64,000 nt of DNA from Comamonas sp. GB3 AK4-5 (lineage in GTDB: Bacteria > Pseudomonadota > Gammaproteobacteria > Burkholderiales > Burkholderiaceae_C). A program made the position numbers and the translations under genes. Of this stretch, positions 52,801 to 61,324 are shown piece after piece. The DNA is taken from positions 2,604,001-2,668,000 of the forward strand of contig NZ_CP166730.1 of assembly GCF_041320665.1 (NCBI RefSeq). Reading direction: 5' to 3'. Within the stretch, counting starts at the first letter, position 1, and every line of letters starts with the position of its first letter. The notes under the pieces are model-generated. The model saw only the letters and a list, made by a program, of their open reading frames with translations, was not told the DNA's origin and searched no databases.

Positions 52801-55389
52801 ATCGACTCCGCTGGTGGTGGTGTTGGTGATGGAAGCCGCTTGCAAAGCAAGCGCATCGCCCGAGCGGATAAGCCCTTCTGTGTTGGTCAGTGCTTGGTCA
52901 ACGTGCAGCGTTTGGCCACCTTGACTTTGAATTTGCCCACCACTGTTATCCAGTGAATCGGCTGTCACGGAGAGACTATCTGCACTACCAATCTTGCCGC
53001 TGGTGTTGGACAGCGCATGCGCATCAATTGCGAGGGCCCCGCCAGTGCTGATGAAGCCTTGTTGGTTGCTCAGGTCTCCTGCATGAATGGTGAGCGCATC
53101 AGTTGCAGCGATGGTGCCCAAAGCGTTATCGAGCAATGTGCCATCCATGTCCAGAACAACTGTTGTCCCCGATATGGCTCCACCGTCCGCCGCACCACTT
53201 GCTTTGCCGTTGCGCAGACCTTGGGAGCGGATCTGCACACCAGCACTCGCTTGGAGAACTCCACTGTCATTGACGATCTCCTTCCGAGAGGTCAAGTGAA
53301 GATTGCCTTGCTGGGTCCCAATGGCTCCGGAGGAATTTTCTAGTGAGCCGACAGATGCCGTGATGTCTTTCCCCGCCGCAATGCTTCCATGCTGATTGAC
53401 AAGGCGCCCATCCACTGCGAGCGCAAGACTCTGTGTCGCTGCCAGTTGCCCCCCCAGGTTAGCAAGAGCCCCTGCAGAGAAGCTTGCATCCGCATTGAAC
53501 CAAACCAGGCCGTTGGTGTTGTTCCAGTCTCCAAACACTGCAACCCGGCCTAGCAACTGGCCTCGCTGAATAATTTGAGCGCCTTGCGTTGTCAGAGACG
53601 CAGCTTCAAAGTTCAGTTGTTGTGCATCAAGCTTTGCCTTGTCCAAATTGGCATCTGCGACCCTAAGCTCAGCCGCGCCTTGGCTTTGAATGACCCCTTG
53701 CCTGCTGTCGAGCGCTCCGTCAATGGCAATGGCAAGCGTGCCGCTTCCCGCATGCGTAATCTGGCCTGCGGCATTGCTTAGCTGGCCGGCTTGAATGGAT
53801 AAATTCTTCGCATTGGTGGAAATCGTTCCAGCACTGTTATCCAGTGACTGCGCCAGATGCAGCGACATGTCGTTCACACCCGTCTGCAGCAACACACCTC
53901 CTGCATTGTTCAGACTGGTGGCTTGGAGTACCAGGTGATCGGCCACAACCTTCCCGCCACTGGTACGCAGCTGGCCTGACGCACTGCCTTCGAAGGTGTC
54001 CAGCACATTGATGGAGGCACCGCTTGCATTCAGGTCTCCACGACTGGCACTGATGCGCGCAGACTTGGCGCTCAAATCTGCACCAACCAGCGCCACCTGT
54101 CCGGCTTGTAGTTCTGCGGCACCTGCAGCCACTATCTGCCCTTGCAGATCGATGCTGGTCGCAGCCGCAAGCAGCAAGTTTCCGTTTTGTCCTACATTGC
54201 CTTGGGCATCCACTCCTGCGGCCATCAATGAGCCGTGCTTGGCATCGACCGCTGCCGCTGTAATGCTCAAATCAGTGCCGCTGATGATTGCGGCATCTGC
54301 ACTCGCATTCTGAACACTATCGCGGGCTTGGATAGTCAGGCTGGTAGATGCCTGAACCTTCCCCACATTCAGCAGCGTGCCATCTGTTTGCAGCAGCAAG
54401 CCTTCCCCCTGTGCTGCCAGAGTTCCTGCATTTCTGACGCCCAACCCTGCTTCGGTGCCCACAATGAAAATTTTGCCGGCGTACATGCCGCCCAGTTGGG
54501 CCACGTCCAAAGCAAATTTCGGCTTCTGCGAAGCATCCATCCCTTCGCTGGAATGACGCTGCTGCACATTGCCGCTGGCGTCCGTCTGGTTCACGCCAGT
54601 GGCTACACGGAGGTCCTTCGCCCACAGCCCCGCATTCACGGAAATGGCCCGTGCCAAGATCGTGGCGTAATCGGCCTTGGTGGCATCCATGCCACTACCT
54701 TGAAAGCCGATCTGACCTCCTTGGATATTGAAACCATCCACGCTGCCATTGACGCCATACAGAAGACGCCCTGTGCTCAACGTCACACCGGCTGCGTTGA
54801 TAAAGGACAGTCCGTCAACGACCAAGCCAGAAGGGTTGGCAATGATGACGTCAGCGCGCTGACCCGCTACCTCCAACGCGCCCATCAACTTGGACTGTGC
54901 TGCTGAATTGACTTCGTTGACGATGACCTTGGCACTACCGTTGGCAAGCCCAGCGTTACCTTGAATCCATCCTCCAAGCTGAGTCTGTACGTCGGTACGA
55001 CTGTTGTTGAGGATGGCGCCCTTTTGCCCGATGTCGAACTGCTGGTAGGTATTGCGGCTCACACCTGCTGCCGAAGGCGTCTGGATGTTCACCGTGGGTG
55101 TGCCGTTGGCCGACTCCAGCACCGTGGGCCGTTGACGGCCTGGTGCTGAAGGGTCTGCAATGATTTGCGCCAAACTTGTATGCGAGCCCAGCAACAGCGC
55201 TGCAGCTACGGCTAAAGGCTTGAGTACCAGCCCTCCCAGGCCAGTGGCAGCGGCAAAGAGTTCTGAAGGTGCACTGCCGGTTTGGGTGTGTCCGCTGCTG
55301 GCCTTACCCACGCTGGAGGCCGTCTCCTGCACCACCATGCGAATGCCACGAGACTTGTTAAAAATAACGCGGTGAAGATTCTTGTTCAT
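46897..55389 (-). CDS. cdiA: CdiA/filamentous haemagglutinin-like contact toxin
   Basis: This 2830-residue exoprotein is secreted by two-partner secretion and delivers a toxin to neighbouring cells. It begins with an extended signal region (MNKNLHRVIFNKSRGIRMVV), then the TPS domain (about 75-320; IVNEVNSAAQSKLMGALEVA and ADVIIANPSGLVVDG) and haemagglutinin repeats to about residue 2450. The toxin module begins after NEVVNNYLNH near residue 2500, a variant of the VENN-type border. Its end carries a probable PD-(D/E)XK nuclease core: D2736 (NCFDGVYI), E2749 and K2751 (INEVKPL). GC content falls sharply at this border. The gene lies between cdiB and cdiI, the E. coli order. Confidence 0.92.
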   Translation of the reverse strand: MNKNLHRVIFNKSRGIRMVVQETASSVGKASSGHTQTGSAPSELFAAATGLGGLVLKPLAVAAALLLGSHTSLAQIIADPSAPGRQRPTVLESANGTPTVNIQTPSAAGVSRNTYQQFDIGQKGAILNNSRTDVQTQLGGWIQGNAGLANGSAKVIVNEVNSAAQSKLMGALEVAGQRADVIIANPSGLVVDGLSFINAAGVTLSTGRLLYGVNGSVDGFNIQGGQIGFQGSGMDATKADYATILARAISVNAGLWAKDLRVATGVNQTDASGNVQQRHSSEGMDASQKPKFALDVAQLGGMYAGKIFIVGTEAGLGVRNAGTLAAQGEGLLLQTDGTLLNVGKVQASTSLTIQARDSVQNASADAAIISGTDLSITAAAVDAKHGSLMAAGVDAQGNVGQNGNLLLAAATSIDLQGQIVAAGAAELQAGQVALVGADLSAKSARISASRGDLNASGASINVLDTFEGSASGQLRTSGGKVVADHLVLQATSLNNAGGVLLQTGVNDMSLHLAQSLDNSAGTISTNAKNLSIQAGQLSNAAGQITHAGSGTLAIAIDGALDSRQGVIQSQGAAELRVADANLDKAKLDAQQLNFEAASLTTQGAQIIQRGQLLGRVAVFGDWNNTNGLVWFNADASFSAGALANLGGQLAATQSLALAVDGRLVNQHGSIAAGKDITASVGSLENSSGAIGTQQGNLHLTSRKEIVNDSGVLQASAGVQIRSQGLRNGKASGAADGGAISGTTVVLDMDGTLLDNALGTIAATDALTIHAGDLSNQQGFISTGGALAIDAHALSNTSGKIGSADSLSVTADSLDNSGGQIQSQGGQTLHVDQALTNTEGLIRSGDALALQAASITNTTTSGVDQGIEGNAVTLKTALLNNEHGAIRAGDAIVLQSSGVLLNSQGLISATGNVALLDDSSTKSLAIDNTQATVIAGQRLEVGAKSLTGNGQMLSHGDIDISLTTDFVNTSAVIANRDLTLRTTADVSNTGQLQAGSNLALSASNLSNALGAEVKATNTHLKVQNSFTNRGLVDGETARIDAGSLLNLGRGRLYGDTLSIQATEIVNGAEAGTAASIAARSRLDIGSVSLVNSEQALIFSAGDATIGGALNADGTATGSADTITNSGASIEAVGNLQLTAKNIENLNSNFSLATGTTVSESKHEILLNYLTERLDYGKVYFYGQKENDSYIGATMASHVERSDGEHIYMAMGDCWCLVPGPFSADWQEYSYTRYTTTDVVASSAPGRITSGGNLVVRGGLVNDKSQVIAGQILDVSGASVKNIDAVGTRTIIDKGSVRAHTYGRGHAHGVDWWLDWLGYDPGAQVENVNLSVTSFLGNTAGAVSGSIAAPSQVTPVSAVVSTTGTPVVNVKGNVQQVNLQGPSSGSGAHTVIRTTQPNTAVPASSLYHAAASTAGYLIETDPQFTNRGKWLGSDYLLSALNQDPALLQKRLGDGFYEQRLVREQVAELTGRRFIDGYANDEAQYQALMQSGVTFARKWDLIPGVALSAEQMAQLTSDIVWLVEKTVVLPDGSTTSALVPQVYMRVQEGDLDGTGTLLAGAQVNIKAEGGLLNTGTIAGRQAVVLDAHNVQNLAGRITGGTVAISAALDVDNIGARIDADKALNIQAGRDINLVTTTTEVSNTVGSAAYSRKTIDRVAGLYVTGADAALQAKAGRDLNLQGAEIINGSLASDAPSGGTTILSAERDANFTTVQTAQSQSLVWDAGNYQKRAGSTEIGTQVQGAGAVTISAGHDVNTRAAQVTAGSELQLAAGNNLNITAGEATSSHDFASKETKSGLLGKKTYVYQSTSNSNTAVSSTLSGGTVQMQAGKDIAVTGSNVVSDTGTTLVAGNDVTIQAATETHHSTHYQETRKSGVFGSGGMGFTIGKQQQSTDQAGKQTTAAASTVGAVNGDVNIVAGNQYRQVGSDVVAPQGDVNVLAKDIAITEARETSGSSTETRFKQSGVSVSISSPVISAVQTADNMAKAASNTSSGRMQALAAAATALNVYNSADDLKGAAQGLANGDVSKGVSVSISLGTSKSQSTSTQSSDGARGSTVVAGGNVNLVAQGAGQDSDILIRGSDISAGKDAALKAEGDIRLQAAQNQASLGGSNSSSSGSIGISVGAQTGITVSASKGRGNEAGDDLIHSNTHITAGNKVSLQSGADTTLQGAVVKGESVKADVGGNLHIESLQDSSTYASQNKSMGGSITFSPAGVPTGGGINASKSKVNSDYQSVTEQSGIKAGDGGFDVKVKGDTDLKGAVIASNQAAVEQEKNRFSTGGELTTSDLHNSAHYEGKAVGVNASVGNDDGKFGVKGVGAGVGKDSGSADSTTTAGISGMAGDTAVRSTDAETGIQRIFDKEKVQKDIDAQVAITAEFGKQASKAIGDYAQIQTQEAKRLLEQAKGESDPQRRAELEAQAKQLNDAWGDNGTLRLLAHTVVGGLTGGASGAAGAALGTVTAPAVADALSQAGITGTLADVLTATASTAAGAVAGGTSGAAAAGNEVVNNYLNHNRPSMLRLSEKERYENAYEACSKGDPAGCKEKESLAQLSLTRDRDLAQACGNGNSDYCHQKAKEAILMGNIVIGATGSFVYANSLEYGPIRYLNTETIGEVASLNSFHEKLAKSTSEAILLEMGNQVVAGALKGAELISLAVARQWEASKILTAEGVFTSAAGNISAQKITQSGVPAFLNESEILSLRTINNLDKDAGGALREVVADQYFKRNGFTALNGKCGVNCFDGVYIRGDQVVINEVKPLSSKNTIKLNDNAKSSNNIDVQMSDNWIASRVVELRASGDSAKIFAADTIEKAMMEGKLVKIVSGVNENGMTFVKLGR

Positions 55390-55398
55390 GACAGTCCC

Positions 55399-57120
55399 TC
55401 AGAAGCTGTAAGCGAGGTTCAAAGCAAAGTTGGAATGGGAGGTGCGAAAGTGCTCGGGCTTTTGAATGGGTGTGGCCCAAGAGACTTCATAAGAGAGGCC
55501 GCGCCAGGCACCACGCACACCGATGGCGGCGCCTGTTAAAGATTGACCCACGAGATATTGGGCCGAAGGCCCGCTGACATGGCCTGTGTCCAGACCAATG
55601 AAAGCTTCAGCGCTTGCTCCCAATGGCATGCCGAGTTCATTGCGCCAATACCAACCACGCTCAGCCATCAAGGAACTTTCGCCATCAAAACCACGCACGG
55701 TGTAGCGGCCGCCAATAGCGATGCGATCCTGTGGCGTCAGCGGAGTCTTGTTCCACTGCCCATGCCATGTGGAAGAGAACTTCAAGCGCGTGCCGGCCAG
55801 CTCGAAAGGCTGCGTCAACGCCAAATCCGCGATGAAGAGCTTCATCCGCGAAGTGCCCTCACCCCATGGCTCTTCCGGTGCAGCCAAAGCGTCAAATGCA
55901 CCTGTTCCGCGCTTGAATGCCAAATTGGCATCCAGCACTGCCGAGCCTAGGTAGCTGCGTTGACCAAGACTGAGTTCATAGCCGGAGGTGCGGCGGCGCT
56001 GCACTTCCACCTCTGTGTCGTCGATGTAGTTAGAGGCAGTACGGTGGAAGACCTTGAAGCCCGCAGTCGTCTTGGATGACGCGCTGCGGAAGATGACCCG
56101 ACTGAGCTTGAGATCCAGATTGCTGGATTCGCCGCTGTATGTGTAGTTCTGGACGGCACCCGCCACGCCCTGGTGGTACTTGTTTTGTGAGCCTGTCAGA
56201 GCGACTTGCCAGTAGCCAAGTGGCAAGGAGTAATGCACAACCTGGCTTTTAGTACCTCGGTCACCACCATTCCCCACGCCACTGCCCAAGCTCAAATACA
56301 TCAGGTCATTCAGACCCAATGGGTTGTCCCACGAGAGAGTGGCGGTTCCCTGCGTCTTTCCCGTGCTCTTGGAGCCACCGTTGTCTAGCGCGAGATTGAA
56401 ACGCAAGGGAGTAATGCTCTTGTAAGAAATAACAAGATCACTTTGACCAGGCCCTGCATCAACCCCTTCTGCTGGCACGATCTGAATATCTGCATCTGCG
56501 GTCGGAATGCGCTTGAGATTTTCTAGGCCCTGCTCAATATCTCGAAGCTGGAGCAACTCACCACGCTGGGAAGGGAGTGCAGTGAGGATAGAAGTTGAGC
56601 TTGTACTTTCCTGACTGAACCGTATTTCATGCAATACGCCAGGAATGAATTCAACCGCTAATACCCCTTGCTGCAAATTCTGGGGAGCCACCATCACCCG
56701 CGACGTCACATAGCCACGCTCCAGGATGGCTTGCTGCATGCGCTCCAAGATGACGCCGACCCCTTTCACGCCGATACATGGATTGCTGGCGAAATCAACC
56801 GCCGCAGCATCTTGGAGCCAAGGTACTTGCTCCGACTTTTCCCCAGTCAAACGCAATGCCTGCAATGGAAAGCACGGCTTCTCATCTGCAGGAAGCTCCA
56901 GCGCAGCGCTTTTTTGTGCAGGCCTTAGGGTCTCAATCCCTGGGTCTAGGCGCTCTCGTAATGCCCGTTCACGCTCTTGCTGTCGTTGCAATTGCTGCTG
57001 GTCAATGACTGTGCTTTCGTTTTGCTGCGCATTGACGACACCCGAAGGAAAAGGAGCAAAAAGCACCAACAATCGAAAGCAACTGTTAAAAAAAGTCTTT
57101 CCGGAGATATATCTCTTCAT
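55399..57120 (-). CDS. cdiB: CdiB two-partner secretion outer-membrane transporter
   Basis: This 573-residue TpsB-type protein (ShlB/FhaC family) exports CdiA. After a signal peptide (to about residue 32) it has a plug helix rich in Gln and Arg (QQQLQRQQERERALRERLDP), two POTRA domains (about 80-235) and a 16-stranded barrel. The conserved loop reads GGRYTVRGFDGESSLMAERG, with the VRGF motif that reaches into the pore. It ends NLAYSF with the terminal Phe of outer-membrane proteins. It lies nine bases before cdiA and opens the operon. Confidence 0.95.
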   Translation of the reverse strand: MKRYISGKTFFNSCFRLLVLFAPFPSGVVNAQQNESTVIDQQQLQRQQERERALRERLDPGIETLRPAQKSAALELPADEKPCFPLQALRLTGEKSEQVPWLQDAAAVDFASNPCIGVKGVGVILERMQQAILERGYVTSRVMVAPQNLQQGVLAVEFIPGVLHEIRFSQESTSSTSILTALPSQRGELLQLRDIEQGLENLKRIPTADADIQIVPAEGVDAGPGQSDLVISYKSITPLRFNLALDNGGSKSTGKTQGTATLSWDNPLGLNDLMYLSLGSGVGNGGDRGTKSQVVHYSLPLGYWQVALTGSQNKYHQGVAGAVQNYTYSGESSNLDLKLSRVIFRSASSKTTAGFKVFHRTASNYIDDTEVEVQRRRTSGYELSLGQRSYLGSAVLDANLAFKRGTGAFDALAAPEEPWGEGTSRMKLFIADLALTQPFELAGTRLKFSSTWHGQWNKTPLTPQDRIAIGGRYTVRGFDGESSLMAERGWYWRNELGMPLGASAEAFIGLDTGHVSGPSAQYLVGQSLTGAAIGVRGAWRGLSYEVSWATPIQKPEHFRTSHSNFALNLAYSF

Positions 57121-57331
57121 TTTCCCTCAGCACTTTTATTTATGCGAAATATTTTATATTTTCAAATAAAAAAAGTGCAGCAACTTTATTGACCTATGTT
57201 AAATATTGTCAGTGCAGATTTCTCCGAAATTAATTCTTCCATTTAAATCACACCTCTGTCAGATGCCTGCGACATCCATTGCAAAATGGAGCATCCAGGA
57301 TGTAAATAATCTCCCCGGCAGGAGCCTTTGC

Positions 57332-57559
57332 ATGAAGAAATCCAGATTCGTTGGAACGCAGATAGTCAGCACCTTCAAGGAGATCGAGCTCGGTGCGAAG
57401 ACCAGCGAGACGTGCCGGCCAAAGGAAGCACGGCATCAATGTGTCGACCGATTCCAAGTGGAGGACCCCGTTCTCGGGGGGCGGTCAGTCACTCAGGGAG
57501 CGAAAAGCCCAATGATCAGAAAAGGTAGCAGCGGTCATAGGTTAGTCAAAACGGGATGA
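57332..57559 (+). pseudogene. IS3-family OrfA remnant (second type)
   Basis: From ATG 57332 the frame starts MKKSRFVGTQIVSTFKEIEL, then ETCR, matching the start of the IS3-family OrfA proteins of the IS51/IS407 type. Family homology fades after about 45 residues and there is no OrfB, so this is a truncated and decayed copy. It differs from the OrfA fragment at 45842. Confidence 0.7.
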
Positions 57560-57858
57560 CGGCTGCCAGCCTGGCCGGGAGCGCCATTTCGCTCATGCTC
57601 CCGAAAGCAGTCGCTGCCTGATTAGGTTCACGCTGTAAGTGTCTGCTCTTGGGAAGGATACCGATGGCGTGCTTCAGGCTGAAAGCGGTCTGTCGCCGGG
57701 CGGCAGACTTGATGGAGCAACGCGATAAACCGGGGGTAACCATCAGCGGTCGTTCGTGTCGGCCAGCAATCGCCCCAAAGCAGCCGCCGCTTTGCACAAA
57801 TCGTTCGCTCGTCTATGGAGGAGCAAGTCGCGGGGAGGCAGCAAGGCGTGGCTGTTTA

Positions 57859-57993
57859 CTAGTTCCCCGTAGAGCTGAAGAAGTTTGCTCTCAGCAGGCC
57901 AACTAACTTCGCACGATTAAGGTCCCACGGCCGCGGATCCTCGGATAACCGGATGTAGGCTACTTGGCGGATGCGGAGCTTGGTGTCAGTCAT
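57859..57993 (-). CDS. Short hypothetical frame with strong RBS (44 aa)
   Basis: ATG 57993 is preceded by AGGAG at seven bases, and the 44-codon frame reads MTDTKLRIRQVAYIRLSEDP at its start and LVGLLRANFFSSTGN at its end. It may be the start of a longer gene cut by later events. No family was recognised. Confidence 0.35.
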   Translation of the reverse strand: MTDTKLRIRQVAYIRLSEDPRPWDLNRAKLVGLLRANFFSSTGN

Positions 57994-58079
57994 AAATTTC
58001 TCCTGCTGGTGTCTTGAGGAATGGGAACGCAGCTGTTTCTCCGAATCCATGCCCTCGCATAGAGACCCCGAAGAAACCT

Positions 58080-58090
58080 GGGGGGGGGGG
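58080..58090. repeat. Poly-G tract of 11
   Basis: Eleven G in a row. Such tracts are slippage-prone in vivo and error-prone in sequencing. It lies outside clear genes, upstream of the frame at 57993. Confidence 0.7.
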
Positions 58091-58536
58091 TAAGTAACGG
58101 CCGGGATTAATAAATTTTCAGCCGCGAGGTCACGCGGCCCCTTTCCGCGCAGAAGACTCCGCCAAGCGCGCCTCGGAAAACGCATTTTCGGCAGAATGGT
58201 GGGATGGAGATCTCAAACCTCGCCGAGCCGCCGGCGCGCCCGCGGAATACAGCCCTGCAAAATCTTCAGGAGGACTTGGACCGGCAGATGAGGCCGTTCC
58301 GGGGCATCCATAAGGTGCTCAACCAGCGTAAGCGCCAATTTCTACCCCTAGTGAGGTCTTGGTTCCGGATATTCCGCGTTTACAAGCAGCAGCCTTCGAC
58401 CTTGGTCACTCAATCAATCCTTGCTCAAACAGCGCCAAGACGGCATTGATAAAACGAGACGCTGAGTTCTCGTAGAGCACCACCAATCGAGCAACAAAAT
58501 TACCAAGTCAGCTAGCAATACTAGACAATCAGATGC

Positions 58537-58836
58537 ATGTCAGGCGCTTCCCTCATTGCAAACCATATGAATGTTCCATACGGACCCATCGTAAGTTCGT
58601 CGGATGTGATTGCATCGTTTTGCAATGGTCGCTTAAGTGGAAAAAATGAATGGGTGAATGGAGTTTTAGCTCCTTTTTTTAACGAAATTGAGCCTAGTTT
58701 GATCTTGCGTTGCGCGCGCGAGGTCAACGCATCTTTGGATATGGTCAACAGCCTGTACGCGCACACATTAAGCTTAGGTTTTATGCCATCGCCCGAATGG
58801 GAAAAGGCCGTAGCCCTTCTTCAAGGACAGCTTTAG
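58537..58836 (+). CDS. Hypothetical protein (99 aa)
   Basis: This 99-residue frame (NHMNVPYGPIVSSSDVIASF near the start) has a composition closer to real protein than its surroundings, with a predicted helix at FNEIEPSLILRCAREVNASL. The ribosome binding site is poor and no family was recognised. It lies beside the IS91 remnant and may be part of a decayed gene. Confidence 0.35.
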   Translation: MSGASLIANHMNVPYGPIVSSSDVIASFCNGRLSGKNEWVNGVLAPFFNEIEPSLILRCAREVNASLDMVNSLYAHTLSLGFMPSPEWEKAVALLQGQL

Positions 58837-58839
58837 TTT

Positions 58840-59228
58840 AGGGTTGTGAGATACCTGCCCGAAGCTCCCCCAAAGCACGGCTCGAGCACGGCCTGAGGGC
58901 AGGTGTCGCACAAGCCTCGATGGAGGAAACCGCGGAAAACGCCAGCGCTGGTGTTCAGGGCGCACAGGCTATGGGGATTTGGGCTTTTCCCCTGTGATCT
59001 TGGCGCACACGTAAACATTGCTGCAGCGCCGATCTGCTGGAACGGCGTGCCAAGTAATGTCCGCGATGCTCAGATACTGGCTGTCGTTGAACGTGGCGCA
59101 GGCCCTGCCCAGCTTTGGGCAACGAGATGCACAAGCTGTCCCAGTCGATGGCACTGCAGACCTCGACATCGCACGCAAAGATGGGGGTGGAAGATTGCTC
59201 ATGATGCTGTTGGTGGAGCACGGATGGC
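58840..59228. other. Terminal region of the IS91-like remnant (no gene)
   Basis: This stretch continues the 3' side of the IS91-type transposase fragment and holds no supported gene. It contains the strong hairpin-like block GGGGATTTGGGCTTTTCCCC near 58974, which could be part of the element's terminal structure. The element boundary was not resolved. Confidence 0.45.
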
Positions 59229-59846
59229 CTACCCACACGCAAAGCGCTGCAAGACGATCATCGTGCGGCCGCAGTGCCTGCACACGAACACTAGCGGGGT
59301 GACATCGGGCTGTACGCCGCTGTGTGTTTGAGCTGGATCTGCGCCGTCAGAGGCTGCGGGCATCGCAGCGGCCTGCAGCAGCTCGCGCACCAGGGCGAGG
59401 CTGTTCTTGCGAGCGCTGTTGGCGAGCAGGCCATAGTGGCGTATTCGGTGGAAGCCGCATGGCAGCACATGCAGCAGGAATCGCCGCATGAACTCCTCGG
59501 GCGTGAGCGTCATGGTTTTTTTGCGTGTACGTCCCTTGGCGCGATAGTCCTTCCAGCGAAAGCGCACGCCGTGCTCATCCATGGCAATCAGTCGGCCGTT
59601 GGAGATGGCGACACGGTGGGTGTAGCGCGAGAGATAGGCCAACACCGCCTCAGGCCCAGCGAATGGCCGCTTGGCATAGACCACCCACTCACATTGGCGC
59701 AGCGGGGCCAGCCACTTCCTAAAGCAGGCTGTATCAGCCAATGCTGCGAGCTCACCAAAGAACTTCAAGCGCTTGCCTTCGTGCAGGAGCCACAGCGCTT
59801 CAAGAAAGCGCCGGCGCATCAGTCTGGACAGCACACGTACCGGCTG
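59229..59846 (-). pseudogene. IS91-family transposase, C-terminal fragment
   Basis: About 205 residues remain: RVLSRLMRRRFLEAL, VVYAKRPFAGPEAVLAYLSR, YTHRVAISNGRLIAMDE, FMRRFLLHVLPCGFHRIRHYG and the Cys pair VCRHCGR near the end. These are C-terminal blocks of the Y2/HUH transposases of IS91 elements, which move by rolling circle. The N-terminal part with the HUH motif is missing, because the IS30 element begins here. The fragment cannot be active. Confidence 0.85.
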
Positions 59847-61070
59847 TGGATTCAACCGATCAATGCAACGCATTCGTTAAACAGCTCAGCCGGGGTCCTG
59901 TACCCCAAGGTTTTTCTGGGCCGTTCGTTCAGTTTCCTCGCAATCGCATCCAACTCATCTTGCGAGTAGCCTGAGATGTCGATGCCCTTGGGAAGGTACT
60001 GCCGGAGCAGGCCATTCGTGTTTTCGTTCGTTCCGCGCTGCCATGGATTTTGTGGATCGCAGAAGTAGACCTGGATGTCGGTGGCTACGGTGAATCGTTT
60101 GTGTCCCGCCATCTCCGATCCGCGATCCCAGGTCAAGGAACGATAGAGCTCTTGTGGCAAGGTCTGCGCATGCTTGGCCAGCGCTGCTGCCACGGTGTAC
60201 GAATCCTTGTCCACCAATTTGACCAGCATTACGTAGCGGGTGTGGCGCTCCACCAGCGTTGCAACCTGGCTGCAGGCATCGCCGAACAACAGATCACCTT
60301 CCCAGTGGCCAGGCACTGCCCGATCCTCGATACAGGCTGGACGCTCGCTGATGGGCACTGCATCGACGATCCGGCCATGGATGGGCGTTTTCTGCGTGTA
60401 ATGGCGTGAGCGACGCATCCCTCTGGTACGCCGCAGATGCTCCAGAAGCTCTTTCTTCAAAGCCCCGCGTGTTTGAACAAAAAGCGTGCGGTAGATGGCT
60501 TCGTGAGACACCTGCAAATCCTTCTCGCCCGGGTAAGTGCGTTTGAGCCACCCTGCTATTTGCTCAGGCGACCACTGACTCTGCAATTTACCTGCCACGG
60601 TCTGTGCCAGTTCAGGATTACAAGCCAGCTTGCATGTCTTTGGGCGACGTGCTCGCTCCCAGGCCGCCTCGTCTGCCTTTGTAGCTCGGTAGGAAGTCTT
60701 GCCGCCGTTACGTAGGAGTTCACGGCTGATGGTGGACGCTGCTCGTCTCAAACGCTTGGCTACACAGCGGATGGACTCACCTGCAGCCAGGCTGCGCGAT
60801 ATCTCCTCACGCTCAGCCAGAGACTGGGCCAAACGTGCCCGATGCCTTGCGGGTGGCCGGATACCCCCTGTCGCACTCAGGATGGTGGGAATGGATGTGT
60901 GCGGTCGGTCAAACAGCTTGCCGATCTCGTGCAAAGTATCGCCAGCTTTCCAGCGATCCCACATCAGTGCCTTCTGAGCTTCGGTGTAGTAAATCCGCGG
61001 TCTTTGCTTCATGCCAACACTCCTTGCGCCAGAGGCAGTCATTGTGTTGCATTGACCAGTTGAATCCGCA
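59845..61070. mobile_element. IS30-family insertion sequence
   Basis: Imperfect inverted ends occur at 59845-59876 (GGATTCAACCGATCAATGCA) and 61040-61070 (on the other strand GGATTCAACTGGTCAATGCA). Between them is one complete transposase gene on the minus strand. It interrupts an IS91 remnant on the left; the right flank is unrelated. No clear target duplication was seen. Confidence 0.88.
59852..61012 (-). CDS. IS30-family transposase
   Basis: This 386-residue transposase has N-terminal helix-turn-helix parts (IYYTEAQKALMWDRWKAGDT, then ISRSLAAGESIRCVAKRL) and a DDE domain with GHWEGDLLFG (first Asp), TWDRGSEM (second Asp) and NENTNGLLRQYLPKG (Glu). The start at 61012 is preceded by AAGGAG; an in-frame ATG at 61042 lacks this. 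Its stop codon lies inside the left inverted repeat. All catalytic residues are present, so the element may still move. Confidence 0.94.
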   Translation of the reverse strand: MKQRPRIYYTEAQKALMWDRWKAGDTLHEIGKLFDRPHTSIPTILSATGGIRPPARHRARLAQSLAEREEISRSLAAGESIRCVAKRLRRAASTISRELLRNGGKTSYRATKADEAAWERARRPKTCKLACNPELAQTVAGKLQSQWSPEQIAGWLKRTYPGEKDLQVSHEAIYRTLFVQTRGALKKELLEHLRRTRGMRRSRHYTQKTPIHGRIVDAVPISERPACIEDRAVPGHWEGDLLFGDACSQVATLVERHTRYVMLVKLVDKDSYTVAAALAKHAQTLPQELYRSLTWDRGSEMAGHKRFTVATDIQVYFCDPQNPWQRGTNENTNGLLRQYLPKGIDISGYSQDELDAIARKLNERPRKTLGYRTPAELFNECVALIG

Positions 61071-61324
61071 ACCTAGAGGCAGCCAGCCCAGAAAGCAGCG
61101 GCCGATTGATGCAAAGTTCGCCTGCCTAGTCATTACGGGCCGGCGAGGTCGTGCCCGTTACCTTGCCTGCGAACAACAAGAGGCGTTTGCCGAAGCAGAT
61201 TCATCACAACTAGCGAGGTCAGATTGCAGCCAACTGCTTGTGGCTCCGTGCCAGCGCTTCGCGGAGTTGCCAATGAGCACTGCAGTATCATCGTGCAAAA
61301 ATTATGGTCATCAAGGGGGGTGTG

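Larger units (their letters stand above)
57560..58536. other. Non-coding or decayed stretch upstream of transposon debris
   Basis: No conserved gene was recognised here apart from the short frame at 57859. Frames at 57649 (plus) and 58204 (plus, 81 codons) have little family character and no good ribosome binding site. The G11 run is at 58080. This looks like scar DNA left by repeated transposition. Confidence 0.4.

Noticed and set aside
58204..58449. 81-codon plus-strand frame
   Set aside because: Arg- and Gln-rich, without ribosome binding site or recognised family, in a stretch of scar DNA.
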